Source: Gammaproteobacteria bacterium (GTDB taxonomy: Bacteria; Pseudomonadota; Gammaproteobacteria; Arenicellales; Poriferihabitantaceae). From it: 64,000 nt of DNA. Location: positions 1 to 64,000 of the forward strand of contig JAUILZ010000004.1 in assembly GCA_030432755.1 (NCBI GenBank), in the 5' to 3' direction. Position 1 is the stretch's first letter. Each line of letters opens with the position of its first letter. Below are positions 17,355-26,478 of the stretch, piece after piece. Under the pieces are notes generated by a model, which was not told the DNA's origin, did not search any database, and saw only the letters and a list, made by a program, of their open reading frames with translations. Position numbers and translations under genes: made by a program.

Positions 17355-18428
17355 TCACTGCCCTTCACTCGGCGAATAATCCAGCCCGATCTCCGGAAAC
17401 TCCGACTTGATCGCCTGCATGAATTCGTGCCAGCGTCCGCCCCATTGGTTTACGAATGCGCAGGTTCTGCCATCTTCATGCATCAAATCTTCGGACTCGG
17501 TGAACCAGCGCGCCTCAAGAAACTTTCGATTGTTCTGCTTTGCCTCTAGAAACGCAGCAGCGTGATACTCAGCTTCATTAGAAATCGTACCCTCGACCCA
17601 GCGCATTGTTCCGCCCCTGCCATTGCGCTTGAAAAATGCCTCGATCTCGCTGGGCTTGTGGCCATGAGTCAATAGCGCCTTTACAGCTAGATGGATGGCT
17701 CGTCGTTTCCACTGGTGCGGATGACTAACCCCATCCACTGTTACGTCAAACCGGGTCAGATCCCGATTCTGCTTCCTGGCACGGCGCTCTTTCTCCCGCT
17801 TGGCCTGAATCTGAACCTGGAATTCCCCAGCCTCCGGCAGCGGAATGATCTGTTGTACATCGATCAGTGTTCTGCCCTCGTAGGCATAGGGTTTTATCCG
17901 GACGCATCGAATATCGAGTGACTTTTCGTTCAACCAAATCACCGCTGTTGTCAATTCCCTAGAAAAATCCGCGGAAACGAGGACTATTCGAACATCCTGG
18001 GCAAACTGGTCCTCGTCCAGCTCATCCCATTCCAGATGCTCCAATAATAGCTGCTCAGCATCGCCCTCCATGCCTCGGAATTTCATATATTTCTGGAAAA
18101 TCTCTACGGCGCGCTCCGCAGTCAACGCGGAGACCATCGCCGCGTACCGAATAGCCTGCAGTTCCATGTGCCCGCCATCCTCTGTTCGCTTCAACTCGAT
18201 CACGACAATGTTTCCGTCCTTGTCGACGCCAAGCAGATCAATCCTCCGCCTTGAATCAGACCATTCGCTGAACTCCTCGGAGATCACCAGTACGTCCGGA
18301 GCAACTACATCGATTTTGTCTCTTAGAAGCCGCTGCAGATCGGAGCGTTCGCTGATTTTTTCGCTATTGAAAGTGGTCGCTTCCAATGGTTTGATCGCGT
18401 CGGCGCCTATTTCAAATATCGGGGGCAT
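17355..18428 (-). CDS. PD-(D/E)XK nuclease-like protein (NucS/DUF91-type)
   Basis: A 357-residue protein starting at the ATG of MPPIFEIG; a longer frame upstream overlaps the preceding gene and is unlikely. Residues ~45-100 carry a restriction-endonuclease-like core: RIDLLGVDKDG supplies the Asp and VVIELKR the E-x-K. The arrangement is as in NucS/DUF91 nucleases that cut branched or mismatched DNA. The C-terminal half (~200-357) has no domain I recognise and is rich in Lys/Arg. It is 37 bp after the UDG-like gene and 132 bp before the SprT-like gene, in the same direction, so probably part of one transcription unit. No strong ribosome-binding site is visible. Confidence 0.75.
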   Translation of the reverse strand: MPPIFEIGADAIKPLEATTFNSEKISERSDLQRLLRDKIDVVAPDVLVISEEFSEWSDSRRRIDLLGVDKDGNIVVIELKRTEDGGHMELQAIRYAAMVSALTAERAVEIFQKYMKFRGMEGDAEQLLLEHLEWDELDEDQFAQDVRIVLVSADFSRELTTAVIWLNEKSLDIRCVRIKPYAYEGRTLIDVQQIIPLPEAGEFQVQIQAKREKERRARKQNRDLTRFDVTVDGVSHPHQWKRRAIHLAVKALLTHGHKPSEIEAFFKRNGRGGTMRWVEGTISNEAEYHAAAFLEAKQNNRKFLEARWFTESEDLMHEDGRTCAFVNQWGGRWHEFMQAIKSEFPEIGLDYSPSEGQ

Positions 18429-18465
18429 GAATACGATTTGATTGACTGAATAAACAGACGCAACT

Positions 18466-19188
18466 CTAGCATTTGCCAAAAAGCTCGGAGAGGCTGGCCG
18501 GAGTAAAAAATCCAGATCCGGTCGCCACCACGGCTTCCTGACAAACTGGAACCCCATGTCTGCGCATATAGTCCGGATGGTGATTCATTACACGTTGGCC
18601 CGGCACCTTCAAGGCGTAGCCCACACTTACACACGAGCCCCATAAACCAAGCTCCCCCAAGTGCGCCAATTTGTGCGAGAGAAAATGATGAAGGAAAACA
18701 TCCACCAAATCGAGGTAGAACTTTTTGAATTGTGATTTCTTCTTTAATTCCGAAAATTGAAATGCGAATGGAAAGATATCGACCAGGAGGAACCCATACT
18801 TGCGAAGGCCCGTGTAGGGGGGCTTCGAAAGATTCTCTAAGGGATCACGCCTAGTATCCAATGATGATGGTGGAAGACCCAACCCTTTCAGCACCAGATT
18901 GCGCCAGCTGTTTTCCCTCCCACCCGGCATTTCCCGATAGAAATAGCTGTAGTCAGTCTCACGCCATGGCGGCGCTTCGCCAACAAGCAGACGACTGATC
19001 TTGTAACCCTCCTCCTCGTAGAGCCTGATGTTCTCCTCAAACAGCCACTGCGTAGCCAAAAAAACCTCCCGGCAACGCTGGCGGACTCCCTTGCCGTGGT
19101 ATGCGATGATCGATTCATAGGCGGCATGGGCGGCGAGCCGGGACCACTGCGCGTCAAAATCAGCGCCAAACTCTTCCCTCGCCCCCAT
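18466..19188 (-). CDS. Uncharacterised protein, possible uracil-DNA-glycosylase fold
   Basis: A 240-residue protein I cannot place firmly. LLVGEAPPW (~67-75) closely resembles the motif-A loop (GEAPG) of family 4/5 uracil-DNA glycosylases. NHHPDY near the C-terminus sits where these enzymes carry a second active-site His-containing motif (usually HPS). The central part (TGLRKYGFLLVDIFPFAFQ) also fits an alternating alpha/beta fold. There is no Cys cluster for an iron-sulfur site. If correct it would excise a damaged or modified base, or bind modified DNA. First gene of a minus-strand set with the PD-(D/E)XK, SprT and helicase genes. Confidence 0.5.
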   Translation of the reverse strand: MGAREEFGADFDAQWSRLAAHAAYESIIAYHGKGVRQRCREVFLATQWLFEENIRLYEEEGYKISRLLVGEAPPWRETDYSYFYREMPGGRENSWRNLVLKGLGLPPSSLDTRRDPLENLSKPPYTGLRKYGFLLVDIFPFAFQFSELKKKSQFKKFYLDLVDVFLHHFLSHKLAHLGELGLWGSCVSVGYALKVPGQRVMNHHPDYMRRHGVPVCQEAVVATGSGFFTPASLSELFGKC

Positions 19189-19592
19189 TTAAACTGCTCC
19201 CATGTTCCGAAAGCTGCCTATTCAGGCGCCCCGGTGGAGCAGCCAACATACCACATCCAGAATTCGAGGTATTTGTTCTCCCCTTCTTCCCAATTGCCCT
19301 TTCTTACCCTCTTTTTCGCCACTCTGCCCGCCTGATTTATATATTGCCTTGCTGAGTTATTGCACCATCCTCTAGGGAAGTAGTGTAGCCAATATACCAA
19401 TCTCTATCAGCCATCGCCAGCAAATAGATATGCTACAGTTATTTTCCGAAGGCTCGCGCTATCTCTGAAAATCCTCGGGCCGGCCAGCCGGGTGCCATTG
19501 ATGTTCAAAGACTCAAACATACATCGTCGCGAAAGGTCTGGATTCCGCGGCCAGGTTATTTCCTGCCAATATATACACAACACCAGAAGCGC
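19189..19592. other. Divergent intergenic region, no gene seen
   Basis: It separates the minus-strand UDG-like operon (start 19188) from the plus-strand gene at 19593, so both promoters must lie here. It is AT-richer than average. I see no confident promoter hexamers, palindrome or small gene. Confidence 0.4.
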
Positions 19593-20222
19593 ATGACAAG
19601 AAATAGATCAATCGAGACTGTCCCACTGAACACTTATGAATTGAACATGAGCCCGCAAGGGATCCGTCTCTTGCTCGAAGATACAATGTTCCGAAAGGAA
19701 ATAGGAACTCCACAAGTTTACATTCATGTAGGCACCGTTGGACCACTGAAAGACCAGGTGATCCGGATCGGACAAGCGAAAAACGGCGCTTTTGATAGGT
19801 GGAGAAGCAGCTCGGGTCACTGCAAGACCTTTCTGCACGCGATTGGCGCCGAGGAAGGATATAGCCGGCCCTGGTTGTATCCTAATTACCTGGCCTTCTT
19901 CGCCGGGTTGAATGAGCTGCCTACCAAGCTCCACGTTGTCTCCTGCGATTCGGCGTCCGATATGCACCAGCTGGAACAACGGCTGATCAAGAACCAGTTT
20001 GGGCCAATATGGGAGCAGTATCGGTCAGATATCAAACGATATTTCAAACAATCATCCGACGCCGGTGAACTATTTTCCCGGTTTGGCGGATCATGGAATC
20101 AACTGGAGAAGCAGCGCGCGGGAATCAGTGATCTCCCTACACCAGTGCCCGATGTCTTGGACTATCGATCTGCAAGGAGCTGGGATCTTGGAACTTGGAC
20201 AGGTCCAGATTCTATCGGATAG
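19593..20222 (+). CDS. Uncharacterised protein with GIY-YIG-like features
   Basis: A 209-residue protein. Residues ~40-125 read VYIHVG...VIRIGQAKNGAFDRW..., then later LEQRLIKNQFGPIWEQYR. This resembles a divergent GIY-YIG nuclease core: a V-Y-I for GIY, a R-I-G for YIG, an Arg a few residues on, and a Glu helix followed by Asn. The first ~35 residues and last ~60 match nothing I know. It is the only plus-strand gene inside the nuclease-rich island and is not in an operon. A catalytic role is not proven; it may only retain the fold. Confidence 0.5.
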   Translation: MTRNRSIETVPLNTYELNMSPQGIRLLLEDTMFRKEIGTPQVYIHVGTVGPLKDQVIRIGQAKNGAFDRWRSSSGHCKTFLHAIGAEEGYSRPWLYPNYLAFFAGLNELPTKLHVVSCDSASDMHQLEQRLIKNQFGPIWEQYRSDIKRYFKQSSDAGELFSRFGGSWNQLEKQRAGISDLPTPVPDVLDYRSARSWDLGTWTGPDSIG

Positions 20223-20339
20223 AGTGGAGCGCGCCACGCTTGATCTGCATTTCAGGAGTCTTTCTATAACTTGGAATCACTGATAATCACGCCGGTTCGA
20301 TTAGCCCGCTAAAGACACGATCGATTTTCGGGTCCGCAG

Positions 20340-21557
20340 TCAACTCTCGAAGAATTCTGGATACTCATTGCGAAACAATATCTTGCGTCGTTCCCCGTCT
20401 GTTTCCTCAGGATGCCAGCCAGGATGGCTACGAATGGATCCCACATGGGCATCCCATCCGAGTCTACCTACCTTGTATTGTTTACTGCAGCCTGGAATGG
20501 GGCAACGTCGGCCTTCGGATTGCCTGCTCTGAAAATTGGATTGCAAAAATGGCCTATCAAAGGCCGGTTGCTCCCTTGCTGCCTCAATCTTACCGCCAGG
20601 TTTCTGCGGTCCACGCGGCGTTGGCGCACCATTTCCACTGATGTTGACGCCTTTCCCTGGTTCGATCGCCCACCTACCGAGGATATCCCCCTCGATGTGA
20701 TCCGGAGAGCGTGGCTCCCGGAGTGCCAACGGACTGCCTAGTAGCCGGTGTAGCGCCACCACGGAGATCATCGCGTCGAAATCGTCCTCGCTACCGTAAC
20801 AGAGGTCTATAGCCTCGACCTGTAGGTCACTATCCAGTCGTTCCAGCAACATAGAGATTGCCTTCGCGCGAGCAGGCGCTTTGGTCTTCGCTATGGTCAC
20901 TAGATTTGCCGGCAGATCGTCCGCCAGAGCTAGGCCATAACAGGCCTTGGGGTAGATCTCTGCGATAATGATTTGACGGCTTGCGAGAAGATTGTCAAGC
21001 CTGCCAGCAAAGGGCCAGAAGGCGTTTTCTAGGTTGGGATCAACTTTCAGGCATTCCACCATTTCCTCCCAGAGTGCGCGGGATCCAGAACCTACCGTGC
21101 CAGGCAACCCACTCACGATCAAGGGCGAGTTTGCACCTAGCCCTTGTTCAGTTTCTCGATTCAGTCCGATCCCACTATTGGGAAACGCGAGCTTGGCTCC
21201 CTGCCCCTTCGGAATATGAATAAATGGTCTCCCGCAATGCCATTCGTCAGGTGTCGTGCAGGGTAAATATGGTTTTTCGTGCTCGAACAACCACTTAGCC
21301 CAGTCGAGAAAGCAAGCCTCGGGGTTGGATGCCAAATTGCGATATTGCTCTCCAACGTGACGAGGGACCCCGATTGCGGCATCGATACCGATCAAGACCG
21401 GCCCACCAAGGCTGGTCGCATAGTCAATCAGGTTAGATAACCGTAGTTCTCTATTCAGACACACGGGCTGAACCAGGCTTGTTCCTGCCTTGAGTTCCCA
21501 GGCGCGCCTTTTTACAGGTTCTTTGCCCCAGTCCGCACAAAGAATGGAGAAATTCAT
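20340..21557 (-). CDS. DUF429-like (RNase H fold) protein with C-terminal C2H2 zinc finger
   Basis: A 405-residue protein. The ATG at 21557 is preferred over the adjoining GTG. The N-terminal two-thirds resembles DUF429, predicted RNase H-fold nucleases: ILCADWG (first Asp), VLIGIDAAIGVPRH (second Asp and the family's Pro), AEIYPKACYG, and a terminal helix with Asp residues DDFDAMIS. The C-terminal ~60 residues hold a zinc-finger-like CPIPGCSKQY...HVGSIRSHPGWH (two Cys, two His), unusual for the family and probably a nucleic-acid-binding module. It is 131 bp downstream of the NERD-helicase gene on the same strand. Function unknown; nuclease role inferred. Confidence 0.6.
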   Translation of the reverse strand: MNFSILCADWGKEPVKRRAWELKAGTSLVQPVCLNRELRLSNLIDYATSLGGPVLIGIDAAIGVPRHVGEQYRNLASNPEACFLDWAKWLFEHEKPYLPCTTPDEWHCGRPFIHIPKGQGAKLAFPNSGIGLNRETEQGLGANSPLIVSGLPGTVGSGSRALWEEMVECLKVDPNLENAFWPFAGRLDNLLASRQIIIAEIYPKACYGLALADDLPANLVTIAKTKAPARAKAISMLLERLDSDLQVEAIDLCYGSEDDFDAMISVVALHRLLGSPLALREPRSPDHIEGDILGRWAIEPGKGVNISGNGAPTPRGPQKPGGKIEAAREQPAFDRPFLQSNFQSRQSEGRRCPIPGCSKQYKVGRLGWDAHVGSIRSHPGWHPEETDGERRKILFRNEYPEFFES

Positions 21558-21688
21558 CACTTATTGATTATTCAGCATTCAAGCTACTCAATGTGCCGTC
21601 AATTGGATCAGCATCCACAATTTTTCTTGGAGTCGCACGAGCGTTTGCTACTCGTCCATCCTGGCTACCAGCCCTTTTAAATGAAGAA

Positions 21689-23533
21689 TCAATTGAGTCG
21701 GTGTCGTGCTTTGAGAAATCCCGTTTTCCTTGAGGTTGTCAATAACAAACATTGTTGTGCCCTTGTCATCCCAACGTAACATAGTCGAGCATCAGGGATG
21801 ACGCGGTCCTCACTTGTACCCAGTTCACCCGTCCCTACCATCATCACCCGGGGAAACTCCAAGCCCTTGCTACTGTGAATCGTCATCAGATTGACTTGGT
21901 CAGATATTGGATCAAACGCTAGCTTTTCTTTTCTGTTCTTGAGCCAAAAATGAGGAATACCTCCACGTTGCAATTCCTCTGCCACTAAAGTACCTATGTA
22001 CTTAGCTGGATACAGAATTGCGATATCCCGATACGCGACACCCTGCCCGTGCCATTTATTTATTGCGGCCACCACAAACTCGGCCTCTTGCTCCAATGAG
22101 CCAAACTCTTTCAATATCGGTTCAGGGCCTGTAGCTCCTGCAGCTTCTGGTTCTACCAGAGGAATATGGTCATCATCATCGACGTCCTGCCCATCCAAAT
22201 ACTGGCTGGCGAAATCATAGGCATATTTGAGGATCTCCCGGGTATTGCGATAATTCAGACGTAATATCGTGGTGCGCCCTTGTGCCTGAATGCCAACGCT
22301 ACTCAATGTAAAACCCAATCCTGATTTTTTCTTGTATATTGACTGAGCATCATCATAGAGAAGGAGAAGTGAGTTTGTCTTGGAGTCGACCATCTGCGCT
22401 ATTAGCTTGAGCCAATCTGCTTCAAAATCGTGTCCCTCGTCAATCAAAAGTGCACCATATTGTCCCCTGGGTATCTGGCCTTTCTCGACGGCATTAATAA
22501 CTGACTCAACTTGTCGTTCATAGTGGGGCGAATCGGATTTAACCAGATCAACATGATAGGTCTTCAGTTGCTGAGCACACCAATCATGGAAATGGTACAC
22601 CTGCACCTGCGTGCCTATTCCCTGGGATGTAATATATGAGCGCAATTTGGCTGCTAAAGTTATGTTGAAACATAGAACCAAGATTGGCTGAGTCATCGCT
22701 TGCGCCAAATGCACACAACGGAATCCCAGAATAAGTGTTTTTCCAGAACCTGCCACACCATGAATGATTCTATGTCCTTCACCAAGACTGCGCGCTAGTT
22801 GCTCTTGTTGGATGTCCATGATCTTGACGATGTCCGGAATTGCATTCTCAGCGACATCATCTGTAGTAAATATATCGCCTACCACACTCTCTTCGATACG
22901 TATCTCGGGAAAAAGGTGGTATCGAATGCGGTCAACTTGCGGGAGGGTTATGGGATTACCGAATTGGTAGTTGAACATTCCCCATAACTGAGATTGAAAA
23001 CTTTCTGCATCAACCGAATCGGTCATTTCGTCCTTATAGATCATCAGATGGTCAGGTAGAAGGACCTCGCGCCTATCATCTGGTATTCCCTCTTGGATTT
23101 GCTTTCTTGTAATATTCGTAAACACGACTCCCCATCCATAGGGCATGATCAGGTTTCCTTTGTAACGACCGGCGGTATTCCGGAGTTGTGGGTCTTTAGT
23201 CAAGGTGGCAATGACGCTATAGGCGTATTGGCGAACCTGCTCCAATGGGTGTGGCTTGATGACTCTTCCAGTTGCTGTAAGCAGCTCCACGTCCGTTTTT
23301 GTGATGCGCTTAAGCGTAGATGGCTTCCAGTCTTTCACTTCAAGGAAAAGAAGGCCTCGTCGAGGATGGAGCAGAATGAAATCAGGATATCGGCGATTTC
23401 GCCCGATCGGTATGTCGTACCAGACTATGTAGTCATCCTCAAGCAAGCCCTTGAATCGCTGAGCAAGTCGTTTCTCACCCGCAGTCATACGGCTGAGGGT
23501 TTCTCGGTTGAGTGATGGTATGATTTCCGCCAC
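21689..23533 (-). CDS. NERD-domain nuclease / SF1 helicase
   Basis: A 614-residue protein with GTG start. Residues ~10-130 are a NERD domain (GEKRLAQRFKGLL, PDFILLHPRRGLLFLEVKDWK), a PD-(D/E)XK-like nuclease fold whose Asp and E-V-K are present. Residues ~245-610 are a UvrD/Rep-type helicase: Walker A GVAGSGKT, Walker B LLIDEGHD, motif III YDDAQSIY, motif IV LRLNYRNTREI, motif V TIHSSKGLEF and motif VI YVGMTRAQ. NERD-helicases are frequent in mobile and defence islands and resemble nuclease-helicase antiphage proteins. It lies upstream of the RNase H-like gene. Confidence 0.9.
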   Translation of the reverse strand: MAEIIPSLNRETLSRMTAGEKRLAQRFKGLLEDDYIVWYDIPIGRNRRYPDFILLHPRRGLLFLEVKDWKPSTLKRITKTDVELLTATGRVIKPHPLEQVRQYAYSVIATLTKDPQLRNTAGRYKGNLIMPYGWGVVFTNITRKQIQEGIPDDRREVLLPDHLMIYKDEMTDSVDAESFQSQLWGMFNYQFGNPITLPQVDRIRYHLFPEIRIEESVVGDIFTTDDVAENAIPDIVKIMDIQQEQLARSLGEGHRIIHGVAGSGKTLILGFRCVHLAQAMTQPILVLCFNITLAAKLRSYITSQGIGTQVQVYHFHDWCAQQLKTYHVDLVKSDSPHYERQVESVINAVEKGQIPRGQYGALLIDEGHDFEADWLKLIAQMVDSKTNSLLLLYDDAQSIYKKKSGLGFTLSSVGIQAQGRTTILRLNYRNTREILKYAYDFASQYLDGQDVDDDDHIPLVEPEAAGATGPEPILKEFGSLEQEAEFVVAAINKWHGQGVAYRDIAILYPAKYIGTLVAEELQRGGIPHFWLKNRKEKLAFDPISDQVNLMTIHSSKGLEFPRVMMVGTGELGTSEDRVIPDARLCYVGMTRAQQCLLLTTSRKTGFLKARHRLN

Positions 23534-23919
23534 GACAGTTGCCTATACGCGATTTTTGCTTGTAGTTAGTTTATGTAGATATAAATGTCGTCTGGGTTAG
23601 CAATATTCGCTCTACCCACTCGTATTCGCTAGCTGAACGCGTGAAATCGATCATAGCTTTCTACTTGATTATTCTTATATTGCTTTTTTTTCAGACATGC
23701 TTGCAAATTCAATGCACAACCCACAAAAATAAACTGTGTCTCAAAATTCCGTCTCAGACCTTAACACTCGATAGTCAGGAATCTAGATTTAAATTATTCT
23801 GCAATATTACTTTGTTCGATTTATGAGTCTCCTTTAATCGCTATAGTTTGTGGGTATCAACGGGGCATCTATACATTTCATTAGTATATAAATATTTTGT
23901 TTCAAATAGTTATCGAAAC
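23534..23919. other. AT-rich intergenic region
   Basis: Markedly AT-rich compared with the flanks, with T-runs. A 61-codon frame (23641-23826) begins with a hydrophobic stretch but has no ribosome-binding site and poor codon use, so I do not call it. It may carry the promoter of the NERD-helicase operon. Its composition suggests foreign origin. Confidence 0.4.
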
Positions 23920-23944
23920 TATTTATTAGTCGCAACCCCCATCA
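23920..23944 (+). repeat. tmRNA-3'-end-like sequence, possible attachment site (copy 2)
   Basis: It shares TAGTCGC-ACC-CCA-CA with 12956-12980 (20 of 25 identical, same orientation). Like copy 1, it is followed, 14 bp on, by a rho-independent terminator on the plus strand that has no gene before it. The pair encloses the nuclease-rich region. A match of this quality can occur by chance in a window this size, so the weight rests on position and context. Confidence 0.3.
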
Positions 23945-23957
23945 TACACTCTTCTAG

Positions 23958-23980
23958 AGCCGTCCCAGGACGGCTTTTTT
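23958..23980 (+). terminator. Rho-independent terminator without an upstream gene
   Basis: Perfect 8-bp stem AGCCGTCC / GGACGGCT with a 2-nt loop (CA), followed by a run of T residues on the plus strand. The nearest upstream gene reads the other way. Confidence 0.8.
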
Positions 23981-24312
23981 AGTTGCCAATCCGGACAACT
24001 TCTTGCTCAAGGACGATATCCATATACAGCTATCGCCTCCCCGTTCACGGCCTGTTACCCCACTGCCAGCCATTTCCGTGACCAGAACCGGCATTTCGTG
24101 TCCCGTCGGCACGTTCGGCCAAAAATTCCCGCTGATGATGTCGCAAATGCCGTAGATCACTACCCCAACATTATCGTTGAATCCAATTAACATGCTCCAT
24201 ACATCTCAGACTACATTAACCCGAGTCATCCACCTTCCAATTTCGGGGACGCTGTGTCCGGCAGCTAATGCACGCTATGCTTCACGGTCAGACCTGAGCT
24301 CAGGATATCAGC

Positions 24313-24933
24313 ATGACCACAAAACCATTTCGTTCCAACCTTCCGCTACAAGGAATGGTGCTATGGCTGGTTGTATTGTGGATCGTTACCGCCATCGAGC
24401 CGCTGTTTCCGCGCGACTGGCTTCTGGAAAACCTGCTGGTGTTTACCTGGTGTGTCGTACTGGTGTTCAGCTATCGTCGTTTCCAGTTCTCCAATCGTTC
24501 CTATTTTCTGTTCACGGTTTTTCTGAGCTTGCACATGGCAGGGGCGCATTACACCTACGCGGAAACACCGTTCGGCTTCTGGATGCAGGATTTGCTGGGG
24601 TTCGAGCGCAATCATTACGATCGGCTCGTTCATTTCTCGTTCGGGCTGCTGCTGGCGTACCCGATGCGCGAAATCCTGTTGCGTAAATCGGGAATCAACA
24701 CGGCCTGGTCTTATTTCATTGCGGTCAACTGTATCGCGGCTTTCAGCGCCGTTTACGAAATGCTGGAAATGATCGCGGCGATGGTTGTCAGCCCGGAACT
24801 GGGTGCTGCCTACCTCGGCACGCAGGGTGACGAATGGGACGCGCAGAAGGACGGTTTCCTGGCTTTCATTGGCGCCGTGATCGCGATGCTGGCGACCCGT
24901 CAACGGGTTCGCCGCGACGCCACTGTCAACTAA
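24313..24933 (+). CDS. DUF2238 inner-membrane protein (YjdF-like)
   Basis: A 206-residue membrane protein with about five or six hydrophobic helices. Family hallmarks are present: HMAGAHYTYAETPFG, ERNHYDRLVHFSFGLLLAYPMRE, and GTQGDEWDAQKD. The conserved His, Asp and Glu residues near the membrane face suggest a metal or hydrolytic site, but the family has no established function. It stands alone, 380 bp downstream of the island boundary. A perfect 12-bp palindrome (CCTGAGCTCAGG, 24293-24304) lies just before the start and may be an operator. Confidence 0.85.
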   Translation: MTTKPFRSNLPLQGMVLWLVVLWIVTAIEPLFPRDWLLENLLVFTWCVVLVFSYRRFQFSNRSYFLFTVFLSLHMAGAHYTYAETPFGFWMQDLLGFERNHYDRLVHFSFGLLLAYPMREILLRKSGINTAWSYFIAVNCIAAFSAVYEMLEMIAAMVVSPELGAAYLGTQGDEWDAQKDGFLAFIGAVIAMLATRQRVRRDATVN

Positions 24934-25230
24934 CCGAACGGAGAACGCGATACGACGACAGGCCGCGCCGGACGCCTCTGCTGGAACGGCCGGTTTCGCG
25001 GGAAGGTTTCTACCAGGGATATCTTGATGCTGCCGCCATGCCGTTTTAGAATCCAACCGCGTCAGGTTCCGGGCTCATTCCGGGTGCTGACGACTCGAAG
25101 TATTCATCGCCGATTTGATCAGCAAATTGCAGGGCGATTCATCAAGTACTGCTAAAGCGCTGGCGCACCGAATGCTCCCGGTCCCGCCATGCGGCAATCC
25201 CTTGACCCTGGAGCCCACGCGAGGTGCGTC

Positions 25231-26478
25231 TTGACCAACACGACAGATAATCCGCCCGGACAGCCGGGCGCCCATGCCCGGCAGCGGGCCTATTCCTTTA
25301 CCTCGGAGTCCGTTTCCGAGGGCCACCCCGACAAGCTTGCCGACCGCATCTCGGACGCGGTGCTGGACCTGTTTCTCGGCCACGATCCGACCAGCAAGGT
25401 GGCGTGCGAGACTTTTGTCGCGGATGGCTTCCTGGTGATCGCGGGCGAGTTCCGCACCACCCCGCCCGGGCTGTTCGATGACCTGAAATCCCGGGTGGAA
25501 GACCTGGCCCGCAAGGTACTCCGGGATACGGGGTACGACGCCAGTTTCCCGGGCATCGATCCCGAGACCTGCGAGATCCAGCTGCGCATGCACCAGCAGT
25601 CGGGCGATATCCACCAGGGGGTCGAACGCGGCGAAGTCATCGGCGCCGGCGACCAGGGCATGATGTTCGGGTATGCCAGTGACGAGACCCCGGAGCTGAT
25701 GCCCCTGCCCATCCTGCTGGCGCACCGGCTGGTGGAACGGCAGGCGTCGCTGCGGAAATCGGGCGCCATCCCGTGGCTGCGGCCGGACGCCAAGAGCCAG
25801 GTCACGGTCCGCTACGAGGACGAACGGCCGGTCGCGATCGAAACGGTGGTGCTGTCGACGCAGCACGCCGATGCCATCGATTCCGCCACCATTCACGACA
25901 TCGTCTCGCGGGACATCATCGCGCCGGTGCTGGGCGACCTCCCCCGGGCCGCACGCTACCGGGAGTTCATCAACCCGACCGGGCGCTTCGTCACCGGCGG
26001 GCCCCATGGCGATACGGGTCTCACGGGCCGGAAAATCATCGTCGACACCTACGGGGGCCGTTGCCCGCACGGTGGCGGTGCGTTCTCGGGCAAGGATCCG
26101 ACCAAGGTCGACCGCTCCGCGGCTTACGCCGCGCGCTGGGTGGCCAGGTCCCTCGTGACGGCCGGGCTGGCGAGGCGCTGCACGGTCCAGGTCGCCTACG
26201 CCATCGGGGTCGCCGAGCCGATGTCGCTGATGGTGGACACCCACGGCACCGGCGCGATGGACGACGCGGTGCTCGAGCGGGCCGTGCGGACGGTCTTCGA
26301 CCTGACCCCGGGCGGCATCATCCGGGATCTCGACCTGCGTCGGCCGATCTACGCGGCGACGGCCGCCTACGGACACTTCGGGCGGGCGCTTCCCGGCTTC
26401 ACCTGGGAAACCACGGACCGCGCGACCGAGTTGGCGTCCGCCGCGCAGGCAATTCAGAACGAGGGGGGCCGGGAATGA
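25231..26478 (+). CDS. metK: S-adenosylmethionine synthetase
   Basis: A methionine adenosyltransferase making SAM from methionine and ATP. N-terminal [14 protein letters not shown], signature 1 [12 protein letters not shown] and signature 2 [16 protein letters not shown] are intact. TTG at 25231 follows GAGGTG at 25221-25226; an in-frame ATG at 25189 has no such site and would add 14 residues. Even so, at 415 residues it is longer than the usual ~385-400. PHGGG replaces the RHGGG of E. coli, as in many alphaproteobacterial enzymes. Its stop overlaps the next gene (ATGA). The usual ahcY or metF neighbours are absent, so it may be a second, specialised copy. Confidence 0.93.
   Translation: MTNTTDNPPGQPGAHARQRAYSFTSESVSEGHPDKLADRISDAVLDLFLGHDPTSKVACETFVADGFLVIAGEFRTTPPGLFDDLKSRVEDLARKVLRDTGYDASFPGIDPETCEIQLRMHQQSGDIHQGVERGEVIGAGDQGMMFGYASDETPELMPLPILLAHRLVERQASLRKSGAIPWLRPDAKSQVTVRYEDERPVAIETVVLSTQHADAIDSATIHDIVSRDIIAPVLGDLPRAARYREFINPTGRFVTGGPHGDTGLTGRKIIVDTYGGRCPHGGGAFSGKDPTKVDRSAAYAARWVARSLVTAGLARRCTVQVAYAIGVAEPMSLMVDTHGTGAMDDAVLERAVRTVFDLTPGGIIRDLDLRRPIYAATAAYGHFGRALPGFTWETTDRATELASAAQAIQNEGGRE

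Noticed and set aside
23641..23826. Open frame of 61 codons with a hydrophobic start in the AT-rich gap
   Set aside because: No ribosome-binding site, poor codon pattern and no known similarity; AT-rich DNA gives such frames by chance.
23954..24193. Minus-strand frame of 79 codons across the terminator region
   Set aside because: Its end overlaps a strong terminator stem and it resembles no family I know.
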